Part shown: positions 23,773 through 31,919 of the stretch, in pieces
Numbering within the stretch: position 1 is the stretch's first letter
How the letters are laid out: each line of letters opens with the position of its first letter
Assembly (NCBI RefSeq): GCF_042648445.1
Contig: NZ_JBHRYB010000015.1
Location: 155,419-219,418, forward strand
DNA: 64,000 bases
Direction of reading: 5' to 3'
Origin: Bacterioplanoides pacificum
GTDB taxonomy: Bacteria > Pseudomonadota > Gammaproteobacteria > Pseudomonadales > Oceanobacteraceae
Position numbers and translations under genes: made by a program
The notes under the pieces: generated by a model
Databases searched by the model: none
Seen by the model: the letters and a program-made list of their open reading frames with translations, nothing else
Told to the model about the DNA's origin: nothing

Positions 23773-24780
23773 TCAGCGATCAGCACCGAGGCGCTGCTGG
23801 GTCAGTTCGGCGGCTTTGCGGCCGCTGAGCCAGGCACCTTCAACAGCACCTTGTTCCAGCCAGTCACCACACACCGCCAGTGGTAATGATTCGGACCAGA
23901 GTGCGCCTTTGTGCAGCGGCTGGTCAACAATGGCGTATAACCAGCGATGCAGCCACACTTCGGCCAGTGGCCGGGCATCAAGGCGCAGCACGGCAAAAAA
24001 CGCATCCAGCATCTGTTGTTGTACCCAGTCGCGCGGGCTGTCGCAATGGGCCCGGGTCCAGTCGTGATTGGCGTGTGCGACCCAGGTTTGTAAGGCGCCT
24101 GCGGCAGGTTTATCGCGTTGCGGTTTATCACTGTTGCAGCTGATAAAGTCGATGATCGGGTGTTTGACAAAGGCCGCTTTGACGTCGCTGTTCAGCGGTT
24201 GCTGAAAGGCTAACAGTAAGCTCCAGGCGGGCAACATATCGACCTCACACTGGGCCGCCAGCTCCGGGGCCGGTTGTTGCAACAGCGGTTTGGCCTGCTG
24301 TGGCGGGGTGTTAATAACCAGCGCATCGAAGCCGTTGAAGTGACGGTTGTCCTCACTGCAAAGTTGCCACTGGCCCGCCTGATACTGACAGCTGATGATA
24401 CGGCAGGAGGGAATAAATTCATCCGCACCGGCCAGCAACCTGCGGCTCAGTGCTGTCATACGACTGACGCCGACAAATCGTTCGATATCGTCGGGCGAAG
24501 GCCGGATGCCCTGATCATCAATCACATGGGGCTGCATCTGCCATTCTTCGATCCAGCCATCGAGTTGCCACTGGCGCAACACTTTGCTGAATTCCGGGTG
24601 GTGGCTGCGGATAAACTGAGCGCCCATGTCCCAACTGGCATTGCCGACTTTTTTGGTCGCCATGCGGCCGCCGGAGCCGCGGCTCTTATCAAATACGGTG
24701 ACCTGATGGCCGGCCTGTTTCAGAAGCTGCAGAGCGCTGAGGCCTGCCATGCCTGCGCCAATGATTGCAATGTGTGCCAT
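23773..24780 (-). CDS. Renalase-like FAD-dependent oxidoreductase
   Basis: The protein has 335 residues. The N-terminal IAIIGAGMAGLSALQLLKQA and VFDKSRGSGGRMATKK match the renalase/NAD(P)-binding amine-oxidase-like family. The conserved GAQFIRSHHPEF and a C-terminal VCGDWLEQGAVEGAWLSGRK FAD segment are present. Eukaryotic and bacterial renalases re-oxidise misreduced NAD(P)H isomers; bacterial homologues of this branch are often found in photolyase and light-stress neighbourhoods. A tandem pair of TATACATAA-type repeats upstream (24894-24910) and a possible TATACT -10 box (24861-24866) suggest control by the LitR-like protein; this is inference. Confidence 0.85.
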   Translation of the reverse strand: MAHIAIIGAGMAGLSALQLLKQAGHQVTVFDKSRGSGGRMATKKVGNASWDMGAQFIRSHHPEFSKVLRQWQLDGWIEEWQMQPHVIDDQGIRPSPDDIERFVGVSRMTALSRRLLAGADEFIPSCRIISCQYQAGQWQLCSEDNRHFNGFDALVINTPPQQAKPLLQQPAPELAAQCEVDMLPAWSLLLAFQQPLNSDVKAAFVKHPIIDFISCNSDKPQRDKPAAGALQTWVAHANHDWTRAHCDSPRDWVQQQMLDAFFAVLRLDARPLAEVWLHRWLYAIVDQPLHKGALWSESLPLAVCGDWLEQGAVEGAWLSGRKAAELTQQRLGADR

Positions 24781-24893
24781 GAATTACGCGTGTCCTTTTG
24801 TTTCTCTGTACAACTTTGGTAACCGTCGGATATCGCTCAGCCACCGGGTAAAACACCCGGAGTATAACATTATTTGCCTTGATAGATAAATTA

Positions 24894-24910
24894 TGTATAA
24901 CTTATGTATA
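24894..24910 (-). promoter_or_regulatory. Two 11-bp-phased TGTATA repeats between renalase-like and acyl-CoA dehydrogenase genes
   Basis: TTATGTATA-AC-TTATGTATA holds TGTATA at 24894 and 24905, exactly 11 bp apart. About 22 bases here align with the block upstream of cryB, including a shared GAGCG end. On the minus strand the array sits just upstream of a weak -35 (24884-24889) and TATACT -10 (24861-24866), so the renalase-like gene is the more likely target. Confidence 0.55.
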
Positions 24911-24944
24911 GCTATTGAGCGTTAATGATTAAGAGGACACTAGC

Positions 24945-26711
24945 ATGACCTATCAGGCACCACTACGCGATATGCAATTCGTCTTGTACGAGGTTTTACA
25001 TGGCGATCAGGTTCTGCCGGCTTTGCCCGGGTTTGAAGATGCCACTCGTGAGATCATGGATGCCATGTTGACCGAAGGCGCAAAGCTGGCGGAAAACGTG
25101 ATTGCACCACTGAATACCTCCGGTGACCGTGAAGGTTGTTTGTACGACCCGGAAACCAAAAGCGTCACCACGCCATCGGGCTTTAAAGAGGCTTACAAGC
25201 AGTTCGCCGAAAACGGCTGGACCGCGCTGGCGTCGCCAGTTGAGTACGGCGGTCAGGGCTTACCCCACACGCTGAACACGCTGGCGGAAGAGATGGTGTG
25301 CTCCGCCAACCTGTCGCTGGGTATGTACCCGGGCCTGACCCACGGCGCGATTAATGCCTTAACCAGCTACGGTTCTGATGAGCTGAAAAATCGGTTCTTG
25401 CCGAAGCTGATCAGCGGCGAGTGGACCGGCACCATGTGTCTGACCGAACCGCACTGTGGTACTGACCTGGGCCTGATCCGCACCAAGGCCGAGCCTCAGG
25501 CGGATGGCTCTTACGCCATTTCCGGTACCAAGATCTGGATCACCGGCGGTGAGCACGATCTGGCGGATAACATTGTTCACCTGGTACTGGCGAAGCTGCC
25601 GGACGCGCCGGGTGGTTCAAAGGGTATTTCGCTGTTTCTGGTGCCTAAGTTCCTGGAAGATGGCAGCCGTAACCCGGCATTCTGTGGTGGCCTGGAACAC
25701 AAGATGGGCATCAAAGGTTCGGCCACCTGTGTGATGAACTTCGAAGACGCCAAAGGCTGGCTGATTGGTGAGCCGCACAAAGGCCTGCAGGCGATGTTTG
25801 TGATGATGAACAGCGCTCGTCTGATGGTGGGTCTGCAAGGTCTGGGCATCGCCGAAGCGGCCTATCAGACATCACTGGGGTTTGCTAAAGAACGTCGTCA
25901 GAGCCGTTCGCTGGCCGGTCCACAAGAGCCGGATCAGGCAGCCGATTGCATCATCGTCCACCCGGACGTACGCCGTATGTTGCTGCGCCAGAAGGCCACC
26001 ATTGAGGGCGGCCGGGCCCTGGCGTACTTCACCTCGATGCAGCTCGATATCGCGCACAACGCCGAAAGCGCGGAACAGCGTGAACACGCCGACGATATGG
26101 TGCAGTTGCTGACCCCGGTGGTGAAAGCCTTCTTAACCGATGAAGGTTTCTTCTGCGCCAACGATGGCCTGCAGCTGATGGGCGGTAATGGCTTCACTCA
26201 GGACTGGCCGGTTGAGCAGTTCGTGCGTGATGCCCGCATTACCCGTATCTATGAAGGCACCAACGGCATTCAGGCGCTCGATCTGGTGGGTCGTAAGCTG
26301 GGGATGGCCGGTGGTCGTCCGCTGAAGCGTTTCTTTGCCATGTTGGAAGAGCACTGTAAAGACGAGAATGCTCCGCACGTCGGCGAGCTGAAAGCGGCCA
26401 TGGCGAAACTGCAGAAAGCCACCCTGTGGCTGATGCAAAACGGCATGACGGACCGTGAACAAGCCGGCTCGGCAGCGACGCCTTACCTGCGTCTGATGGC
26501 GTTAACCGCGCTGGCGTACTTCTGGAGCCGTATGGCACGGGTGGCGCGTGAGCAGCTCGATAACGGCAGCAGCGAAACCGATTTCTACCAGGCCAAGCTG
26601 CACAGTGCGGCATTCTTTATGGCGAAGATTCTGCCGCAGACCAGCAGCCTGCTGACAGAAATCGAAGCCGGTAAAGACAGCCTGATGGCGATGACGCTGG
26701 AGCAGTTCTGA
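24945..26711 (+). CDS. Acyl-CoA dehydrogenase (long, DmdC-like subfamily)
   Basis: The protein has 588 residues, in the 590-600-residue class with an extra C-terminal domain, often annotated as 3-methylmercaptopropionyl-CoA dehydrogenase-like. FAD and substrate motifs are GTMCLTEPHCGTDLG, SGTKIWITGGEHDLADNIVH and GLEHKMGIKGSATCVMNFED. The catalytic base is likely Glu in ARITRIYEGTNGIQALDLVG. It removes two hydrogens from an acyl-CoA, passing electrons to ETF. The substrate may be a fatty acyl-CoA or methylmercaptopropionyl-CoA; sequence alone does not separate them. A GAGGACA ribosome site precedes the ATG. It is probably monocistronic. Confidence 0.92.
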   Translation: MTYQAPLRDMQFVLYEVLHGDQVLPALPGFEDATREIMDAMLTEGAKLAENVIAPLNTSGDREGCLYDPETKSVTTPSGFKEAYKQFAENGWTALASPVEYGGQGLPHTLNTLAEEMVCSANLSLGMYPGLTHGAINALTSYGSDELKNRFLPKLISGEWTGTMCLTEPHCGTDLGLIRTKAEPQADGSYAISGTKIWITGGEHDLADNIVHLVLAKLPDAPGGSKGISLFLVPKFLEDGSRNPAFCGGLEHKMGIKGSATCVMNFEDAKGWLIGEPHKGLQAMFVMMNSARLMVGLQGLGIAEAAYQTSLGFAKERRQSRSLAGPQEPDQAADCIIVHPDVRRMLLRQKATIEGGRALAYFTSMQLDIAHNAESAEQREHADDMVQLLTPVVKAFLTDEGFFCANDGLQLMGGNGFTQDWPVEQFVRDARITRIYEGTNGIQALDLVGRKLGMAGGRPLKRFFAMLEEHCKDENAPHVGELKAAMAKLQKATLWLMQNGMTDREQAGSAATPYLRLMALTALAYFWSRMARVAREQLDNGSSETDFYQAKLHSAAFFMAKILPQTSSLLTEIEAGKDSLMAMTLEQF

Positions 26712-26732
26712 CGCGGATTGATGCGAAAAGTC

Positions 26733-26766
26733 AGCAGCCCGGCTTAACTTGCCGGGCGGCTTGCTG
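26733..26766 (+). terminator. Stem-loop downstream of the acyl-CoA dehydrogenase
   Basis: GCCCGGC-TTAACTT-GCCGGGC, extended by AGCA/TGCT outside, forms a strong hairpin 22 bp after the stop. The following sequence is not T-rich, so its terminator activity is uncertain. Confidence 0.45.
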
Positions 26767-26827
26767 TTAATTGATCAGCAGTCTGGCACAGTAGTGCCGC
26801 AACAGGGTTATCACAGGAGAATATCTG

Positions 26828-27742
26828 ATGAGCAAGCGTATCTTGATTACCGGCGGCACGGGCTTTATTGGCTCGCGTCTGGTGGATGACTGGTTACAGC
26901 AGGATCATCAGATCGTGGTGCTCAGCCGCCGGCCACAATGGGTGGAGCAGCGCTGGCAGGGCAGGGTACGCGCCTGCGACAGCCTGGCGCAGCTGAACGA
27001 ACCGTTTGACTGGCTGATTAACCTGGCCGGTGAAGGCATTGCTGATGGCCGCTGGAGTCAGGCGCGCAAACAGGTGTTGCGTCGCTCACGTATTGATCTG
27101 ACGCGGCAATTACTGGAATGGGCACAGCGCAGTGAACAACATTTTCAGCTGGTGATGTCAGGCTCTGCTGTCGGCTTTTATGGCAGTTACACGAATGACG
27201 AACAGCAGGGCAAAGCGTTTACCGAACAGCAAGCGGAAGGTCAGGGGTTTGCGGCGCAGTTATGCCGCGACTGGGAAAATATTGCAGCTGAATTCAGTCG
27301 TCTGAGCGACCGTTTGCTGTTATTACGCACCGCTGTGGTGTTTGGCCCGCAAGGGGGCATGTTAAAACGTTTATGGTTACCCTTCCGGCTGGGGTTAGGT
27401 GGCGTGATTGGCCAGGGAGAGCAGGTGTTGTCCTGGATTCATCTGGAGGATTATTGCCGCGCCGTCCATCATTTGTGCCACACCCAGGTACAGGGTGCAG
27501 TGAATATGACAGCACCTAAAGCCGTCACCAACCGTGAATTCACCCAGGCATTATGCCGCGAACTGAAACGTCCGGCGCTGGCGCCGCTGCCCACCTGGCT
27601 GGCGACGCTGTTATTCGGAGAAATGTCGGAGTTATTGTTATCCGGACAACGGGTGCAGCCACAGGTGTTGTTAGGGCAGGGGTTTCAGTATCACTACACC
27701 GAAGCACATCAGGCGCTGAAAGATATTCATCAGCACTGGTAG
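26828..27742 (+). CDS. TIGR01777-family NAD-dependent epimerase/dehydratase-like protein (YfcH type)
   Basis: The protein has 304 residues and an extended-SDR fold. It has ILITGGTGFIGSRLVDDWLQ for NAD(P), then the family hallmark WLINLAGEGIADGRWS. The block SGSAVGFYG is followed by LRTAVVFGPQGGML and the DUF1731-type C-terminus ending LLGQGFQYHYTEAHQAL. The substrate is not known for the family (YfcH/SulA-type). Genes of this family often appear near photolyase-type genes in marine gammaproteobacteria, which fits here. A CAGGAG Shine-Dalgarno precedes the ATG. Confidence 0.9.
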   Translation: MSKRILITGGTGFIGSRLVDDWLQQDHQIVVLSRRPQWVEQRWQGRVRACDSLAQLNEPFDWLINLAGEGIADGRWSQARKQVLRRSRIDLTRQLLEWAQRSEQHFQLVMSGSAVGFYGSYTNDEQQGKAFTEQQAEGQGFAAQLCRDWENIAAEFSRLSDRLLLLRTAVVFGPQGGMLKRLWLPFRLGLGGVIGQGEQVLSWIHLEDYCRAVHHLCHTQVQGAVNMTAPKAVTNREFTQALCRELKRPALAPLPTWLATLLFGEMSELLLSGQRVQPQVLLGQGFQYHYTEAHQALKDIHQHW

Positions 27743-27814
27743 GAAGAAAAACAGTTTTTCCTGCCTGTAAGGCTGTGTAGCTTTCTTGTAACCTTCAATT
27801 TTTTGACACGGCCT

Positions 27815-27837
27815 GACGGGAATTACCCGTCTTTCTT
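27815..27837 (+). terminator. Intrinsic terminator after the TIGR01777 gene
   Basis: GACGGG-AATTA-CCCGTC followed by TTTCTT forms a compact stem-loop with a T-rich tail 73 bp after the stop. Confidence 0.75.
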
Positions 27838-27922
27838 ACGCAGTTTTGTGACAAATATCTGCCACTTTATTCAATTTCAGAAAAGACTGTAGTTTTGTGT
27901 TATCACACATTGCGGCAGCTCA

Positions 27923-28324
27923 ATGCAGCGGCTAAACCTTAAGGTATCCGGTGAGCCACAAATACCGGTTTGTTATTGTAATGAGTATGTATGTATGAGC
28001 ATGAGCCGCCAGGTCGCCGACCAGAACCTTTATGAATTCGATCAGGGATATCGGGTTACTTATGTTAATTTTACCCGCGCTAATGAGTTAACGGATGCTC
28101 AGCTGGTACTGACACTGGAACGTGGCTGTGAGCGTAAAACCTTTGCTTTTTCTCAGCCACAATTTAACGATGTGGATAAAAATCTGGTGACCAGCCACGG
28201 CATCTATATCGCGGCAATAAAAGGTTCACCACTGTCGGCTAGCCGTATCGAAGTGGGAGATTCCGATGGAGGATTTCCCTACTTTACGGCCAAAAATGTG
28301 AAAAACATTACGCCGGCGGCCTGA
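27923..28324 (+). CDS. Hypothetical protein, unknown family
   Basis: The protein has 133 residues if it starts at 27923; an ATG at 27995 would give 109. Neither has a convincing Shine-Dalgarno, so the start is unsettled. It is a soluble, beta-rich, acidic protein with three N-terminal cysteines (CYCNEYVC) and one more at GCERKTF. No signal peptide, transmembrane span or known motif is seen. It stands alone between a terminator upstream (27815-27837) and one downstream (28358-28391), so it is an independent transcription unit. I do not assign a function. Confidence 0.55.
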   Translation: MQRLNLKVSGEPQIPVCYCNEYVCMSMSRQVADQNLYEFDQGYRVTYVNFTRANELTDAQLVLTLERGCERKTFAFSQPQFNDVDKNLVTSHGIYIAAIKGSPLSASRIEVGDSDGGFPYFTAKNVKNITPAA

Positions 28325-28357
28325 ACCCGTTTCTGCACCCTTTAAGCACCCTGCCTG

Positions 28358-28391
28358 AACGGTCTGCTACTTTGTGGCGGACCGTTTTTTT
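28358..28391 (+). terminator. Intrinsic terminator between convergent genes
   Basis: AACGGTC.GC and GC.GACCGTT arms are followed by seven Ts. It ends the hypothetical gene on the plus strand and may also serve the convergent cry-DASH gene. Confidence 0.85.
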
Positions 28392-28439
28392 GTTGCCGTT
28401 GTACATTTTTTATTGTTACGGATGTGCTGGTCAGCCGCT

Positions 28440-29990
28440 TCAGCGCACTGCAACCACGGCGGAAGGATAGCCGGCCAGGGTATGGTCGCCGCGGCTGTGG
28501 GCCTGAATATCCGCCAGTGAATAACAGGCCAGTTGTGGCAACCATTGTTTCAGATGAGACAGCTGCGGATCGTATTGCTGCAATTGTTTGTTCAGCGAAA
28601 ACCAGCGCCCGTTACCGTTTTGCCCCTGAGGATCGTTACCGACACCGGCCAGATAGGCCCAGTTGCCCCAATTGATGGCGACATCAAAATCGAGCAAATG
28701 GGTTTCAAAGAATTGTGCACCTAAGCGCCAGTCGAGTTGCAACTCGTGGATAAAATAACTGGCCAGCCACTGGCGCATACGATTGGAGCAATAGCCGCTG
28801 TTGATCAGTTCACGTAACCCGGCATCAATGGCCGGCACGCCGGTGCGCGCTTGTTGCCAGGCCTGCCACAATTTCGGGTTAAAGTGAGTGGCAGGCATCG
28901 GTTTATTCATCAATCCCTGATACACAAAATAACGGCGGCCGGAAAAGCGCAAACACCAATGAAAATATTCACGCCATAACAATTCCGATTTCAGCCACTG
29001 GCTGTGTTCGTTCTTGCCCAGTTGTTGTTCATAGTGCTCGATGTCGTGCCATACCCGCCGTGCGGATACACATCCCCAGGCCAGATAGGCACTGAATAAC
29101 GAACTGACGTTATCGCCGCACAACTCGTTACGGCTGTGTTTGTAATGTTGCAGCCCCTGGTGTTGCCATAAATACGCCGACAGCCGCGCCAGGCCGTTGT
29201 CTTCACCTCCGGCCAGCTGAAAACGCAAAGCGGGCAGGGCGCTGCTCTGTCCTGATGTGTTTGTAGCGGACGTGCTTGTAGCGGATGTGCTTGCACCGGA
29301 TGTATGTGTGCTGGAAGAGCCTGAACCGGAAAAGTCTGTTGGCCAGGGAATCGAGGGCTGGCGTGGTAATTCAAACTCATCCAGCTGTAATGCCACCGGT
29401 GGCATTGGTGCAGCCGGGCAAACCTCTGACTCCGTATGCAGCTGCTTTTCAACCCGGCGACGAAAACCACTGAAGCTGGCGGGCCACCCTTCGGCCGTGG
29501 TGTTTAATGTCATCGCCTGAAGTTGCTCAAGGCTGAACAACGTTTGATTGTTGTATTGCGTCAGGCGGATACCGGCGGCCGCGAGTGCATTCAGCCAATA
29601 TTGCTCTTCCGGTGCCTGAGCTTGTTGGGTAAATACCTGCTGTAATCCCAGTGTCTGCCATTGGCCGAACAGGGTAACCGGATCGCCATAGACCATCTGA
29701 AACTGAATGTTCTGACGATACAACTGGCGCTGCAGATCAATCAGGCTGGCGCGCAAAAACCGCGCTTTGGCATTGCCGAGGCGTTGCTGGTTGAAGGCTT
29801 GCAGTGTTGGCTCACGATAACTAAAGGGTGGTGGTTGTGTTGCGTCGTTGTGCTCAGTACTGATCCAGCAATGCGGCACAATAAACACCACGGTCACGGG
29901 TAAGCCGGCTTGATTGGCCAGCTCAAAGGCGGGGTTATCGTGCAGGCGTAAATCGTTACGCAACCAGATGATGTTAAACGCGTCAGACAT
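28440..29990 (-). CDS. cry-DASH: Cryptochrome DASH (photolyase family)
   Basis: The protein has 516 residues. The antenna domain starts IIWLRNDLRLHDNPAF. The FAD domain contains GGEDNGLARLSAYLW, YKHSRNELCGDNVSSLFSAY, LLWREYFHWCLRF and the DASH signature WGNWAYLAGVGNDP. The family repairs cyclobutane dimers mainly in single-stranded DNA and may also signal. Between the two domains (~residues 222-258) is a Ser/Thr/Gly-rich insertion encoded by 15-bp repeats (29262-29310), probably an unstructured linker. It is the third gene of the cryB-DUF2256-cry operon; the DUF2256 stop lies directly against its ATG. Confidence 0.93.
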   Translation of the reverse strand: MSDAFNIIWLRNDLRLHDNPAFELANQAGLPVTVVFIVPHCWISTEHNDATQPPPFSYREPTLQAFNQQRLGNAKARFLRASLIDLQRQLYRQNIQFQMVYGDPVTLFGQWQTLGLQQVFTQQAQAPEEQYWLNALAAAGIRLTQYNNQTLFSLEQLQAMTLNTTAEGWPASFSGFRRRVEKQLHTESEVCPAAPMPPVALQLDEFELPRQPSIPWPTDFSGSGSSSTHTSGASTSATSTSATNTSGQSSALPALRFQLAGGEDNGLARLSAYLWQHQGLQHYKHSRNELCGDNVSSLFSAYLAWGCVSARRVWHDIEHYEQQLGKNEHSQWLKSELLWREYFHWCLRFSGRRYFVYQGLMNKPMPATHFNPKLWQAWQQARTGVPAIDAGLRELINSGYCSNRMRQWLASYFIHELQLDWRLGAQFFETHLLDFDVAINWGNWAYLAGVGNDPQGQNGNGRWFSLNKQLQQYDPQLSHLKQWLPQLACYSLADIQAHSRGDHTLAGYPSAVVAVR

Positions 29991-30200
29991 TTAAAATTCG
30001 TCCTCTACCTGGCCGGCGGCGCACAGGTTACTGCTGGCCGCATGCGATGGTTGTTTCTGCAGTGATTTAAACGTCTGCTTACAGCGCTGGCTGCAAAAGC
30101 GCACTTCCTGCCAGCAGCGTTGCCATTTTTTTCGCCAGGCGAACGGGCGCTGACAATGCAGGCAGATTTTTTCCGGTAGCTGAGTTTTTTTATGGGCCAT
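29991..30200 (-). CDS. DUF2256 small zinc-ribbon-like protein
   Basis: The protein has 69 residues. KTQLPEKICLHCQRPFAWRK, then KWQRCWQEVRFCSQRCK, is the DUF2256 pattern, with paired cysteines CxxC and CSxRC that could bind zinc. The family is nearly always encoded beside cry-DASH or other photolyase-like genes and has no known function. Here it is sandwiched between cryB (12 nt away) and cry-DASH (directly abutting). A nucleic-acid or protein-contact role with the cryptochromes is plausible. The last ~20 residues are low in conservation. Confidence 0.85.
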   Translation of the reverse strand: MAHKKTQLPEKICLHCQRPFAWRKKWQRCWQEVRFCSQRCKQTFKSLQKQPSHAASSNLCAAGQVEDEF

Positions 30201-30211
30201 AGGCTGAGCCG

Positions 30212-31753
30212 TTATAAATCGTTAAGGCTGTCCAGCAGCTGCTCGGCGCGGGCGAGGATGGCTTGTTGTTTGTTTTCGGCCATTTTGCTCCAGCTGCGAT
30301 AAATCATGGTCATCCTTGGATTGCGTTCAAATTGTGGTCGGTGGCGCTGAATAAAATGCCAATACAGGCTGTTAAACGGGCAACTGTTGTCGTTTTCCGC
30401 GGTTTTCACCGAGTAATGACACTGTTTGCAGTAATCCGACATTTTGTTGATGTAATTGCCGGAAGCGGCATAGGGTTTACTGCCGAGGTAGCCGCCATCG
30501 GCGTGCATCACCATGCCCAGGGTGTTGGGCAGTTCCACCCAGTCGTAGGCGTCGGCATACACCGCCAGATACCAGTCACAAATATGTTGCGGGATAATAC
30601 CTGCCAGCAGTGCAAAGTTGCCGGTGACCATTAAGCGCTGAATATGATGGGCATACGCATGGCGAAAGGTGTTTTCGAAACATTCGCTCATACATTTCAT
30701 CCGGGTTTTTCCATGCCAGTAATAATCGGGCAGCGGGCGCTGGTTATTGAGAGCGTTCTGCTCGCTGTAATGCGGCATATGTAACCAATAAATACCGCGC
30801 ACGTATTCACGCCAGCCGATGATCTGACGAATAAATCCCTCTACCGCGTTTAGCGGCGCACGATTATTGAGATAGGCCTGCTCGGCTTTTTGACACACCT
30901 CCAGCGGCGTTAATAAACCGCAATTCAGATAGGGTGAAATCAGGCTGTGAAACAGGGTATGTTCGCCGGTTTTCATAGCGTCCTGATAATGGCCGAACCA
31001 GGGCAGGCGGTGCTCAATAAAATGATCCAGCTCGGCCAGCGCCTGATCGCGGGTGGTGCCCCAGAGGAAATGATCGAGACGTCCGGGATGATGGCTGAAA
31101 TGTTGCTGCACCAGCTTCAGCACCTGCTGGTCAGTGTCATCGTGGTGATGCATCAGCCGCGGCACCAGTGGCACGTCACCGTTGTAACGTTTGCGGTTGT
31201 CCTGATCAAAATTCCACTGGCCACCAACGGGTTGGTCATCGTCCATTAATAAGCCGGTTTTACGGCGCATCTGACGATAAAAATATTCCATGCGTAATTG
31301 TTTACGGCCATCGGCCCAGCGCCGGAACTCATCTGTGCTGCAGATAAAGCGGTCGTCCTGGTAGCAGGCCAGCTCAACCGCCAGTTCATCCTGCCAGTGC
31401 TGATCAAGCTGATGTTGCAGGCGGTATTCACCACACTCGGTCATCAGCACGGCTTCGGGTTGCAGTTTGCGGCAATAATGACTGACGACGTCGAGCAACG
31501 AAGTGGCAGCGCTGTGGTCGGGCAGTACGTCGCTATAGTGGTGGTAAATCACCGTCCAGCCACGCTGGCGCAATTCAGCGGCAAAGTGACGCATGGCGCT
31601 GAACAGCAAGGCGATTTTTTGCTGATGATGGGCGACGTAACTGGCCTCTTCGGCAACTTCCGCCAGTAGTACAACATCCTGCCGTGGATTCAGCGCGCGC
31701 AGGCTGGCGAGTGTGTGGCTGAGCTGGTCAGCGAGTATCAGTCCAAGTTTCAT
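30212..31753 (-). CDS. cryB: Iron-sulfur bacterial cryptochrome/photolyase (FeS-BCP, CryB/PhrB type)
   Basis: The protein has 513 residues from ATG 31753 (MKLGLILADQLSH), chosen because the family begins there; an ATG at 31777 would run through the operator. Four cysteines, in MKC, YCKQC and SCPFN, have spacings of 88, 3 and 13 residues, exactly those of the 4Fe-4S ligands C350/C438/C441/C454 in Agrobacterium PhrB, a (6-4) photolyase. Other family motifs are IGWREYVRGIYWLHMP, YAHHIQRLMVTGNFALLAGI and DGGYLGSKPYAASGNYI. It likely repairs (6-4) photoproducts or acts as a light sensor. Three 11-bp-phased TnCA repeats lie just upstream. Confidence 0.93.
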   Translation of the reverse strand: MKLGLILADQLSHTLASLRALNPRQDVVLLAEVAEEASYVAHHQQKIALLFSAMRHFAAELRQRGWTVIYHHYSDVLPDHSAATSLLDVVSHYCRKLQPEAVLMTECGEYRLQHQLDQHWQDELAVELACYQDDRFICSTDEFRRWADGRKQLRMEYFYRQMRRKTGLLMDDDQPVGGQWNFDQDNRKRYNGDVPLVPRLMHHHDDTDQQVLKLVQQHFSHHPGRLDHFLWGTTRDQALAELDHFIEHRLPWFGHYQDAMKTGEHTLFHSLISPYLNCGLLTPLEVCQKAEQAYLNNRAPLNAVEGFIRQIIGWREYVRGIYWLHMPHYSEQNALNNQRPLPDYYWHGKTRMKCMSECFENTFRHAYAHHIQRLMVTGNFALLAGIIPQHICDWYLAVYADAYDWVELPNTLGMVMHADGGYLGSKPYAASGNYINKMSDYCKQCHYSVKTAENDNSCPFNSLYWHFIQRHRPQFERNPRMTMIYRSWSKMAENKQQAILARAEQLLDSLNDL

Positions 31754-31761
31754 AGTATCAA

Positions 31762-31789
31762 TGTAAACTATTTGCATAATATTTGTATA
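31762..31789 (-). promoter_or_regulatory. Triple 11-bp direct repeat upstream of cryB (candidate LitR/CarH operator)
   Basis: On the plus strand TGTAAA, TGCATA and TGTATA begin at 31762, 31773 and 31784, so each is exactly 11 bp from the next. Read toward cryB they are TATACA, TATGCA and TTTACA, each holding TnCA. As I recall, the crystallised CarH operator uses 11-bp repeats with TnCA cores, one per monomer. The array ends 9 bp before the cryB ATG. It also lies in front of the divergent FMN gene (31920). Confidence 0.65.
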
Positions 31790-31919
31790 GATATTTGAGC
31801 GCTCGGGAGTGTGTCGGCCCAGGAAAACTGTCTTTCCTGACTGCTTTGCCTTTTCTATAACGTCAGAGCGCAGTAATCTGAGCCGCTTAACTTTGCACGA
31901 CTCGCACCGGAGAACGGAT

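Noticed and set aside
31754..31777. Upstream start of cryB at 31777
   Set aside because: The added residues (MQIVYIDT) are not part of the family and would be encoded inside the operator repeats.
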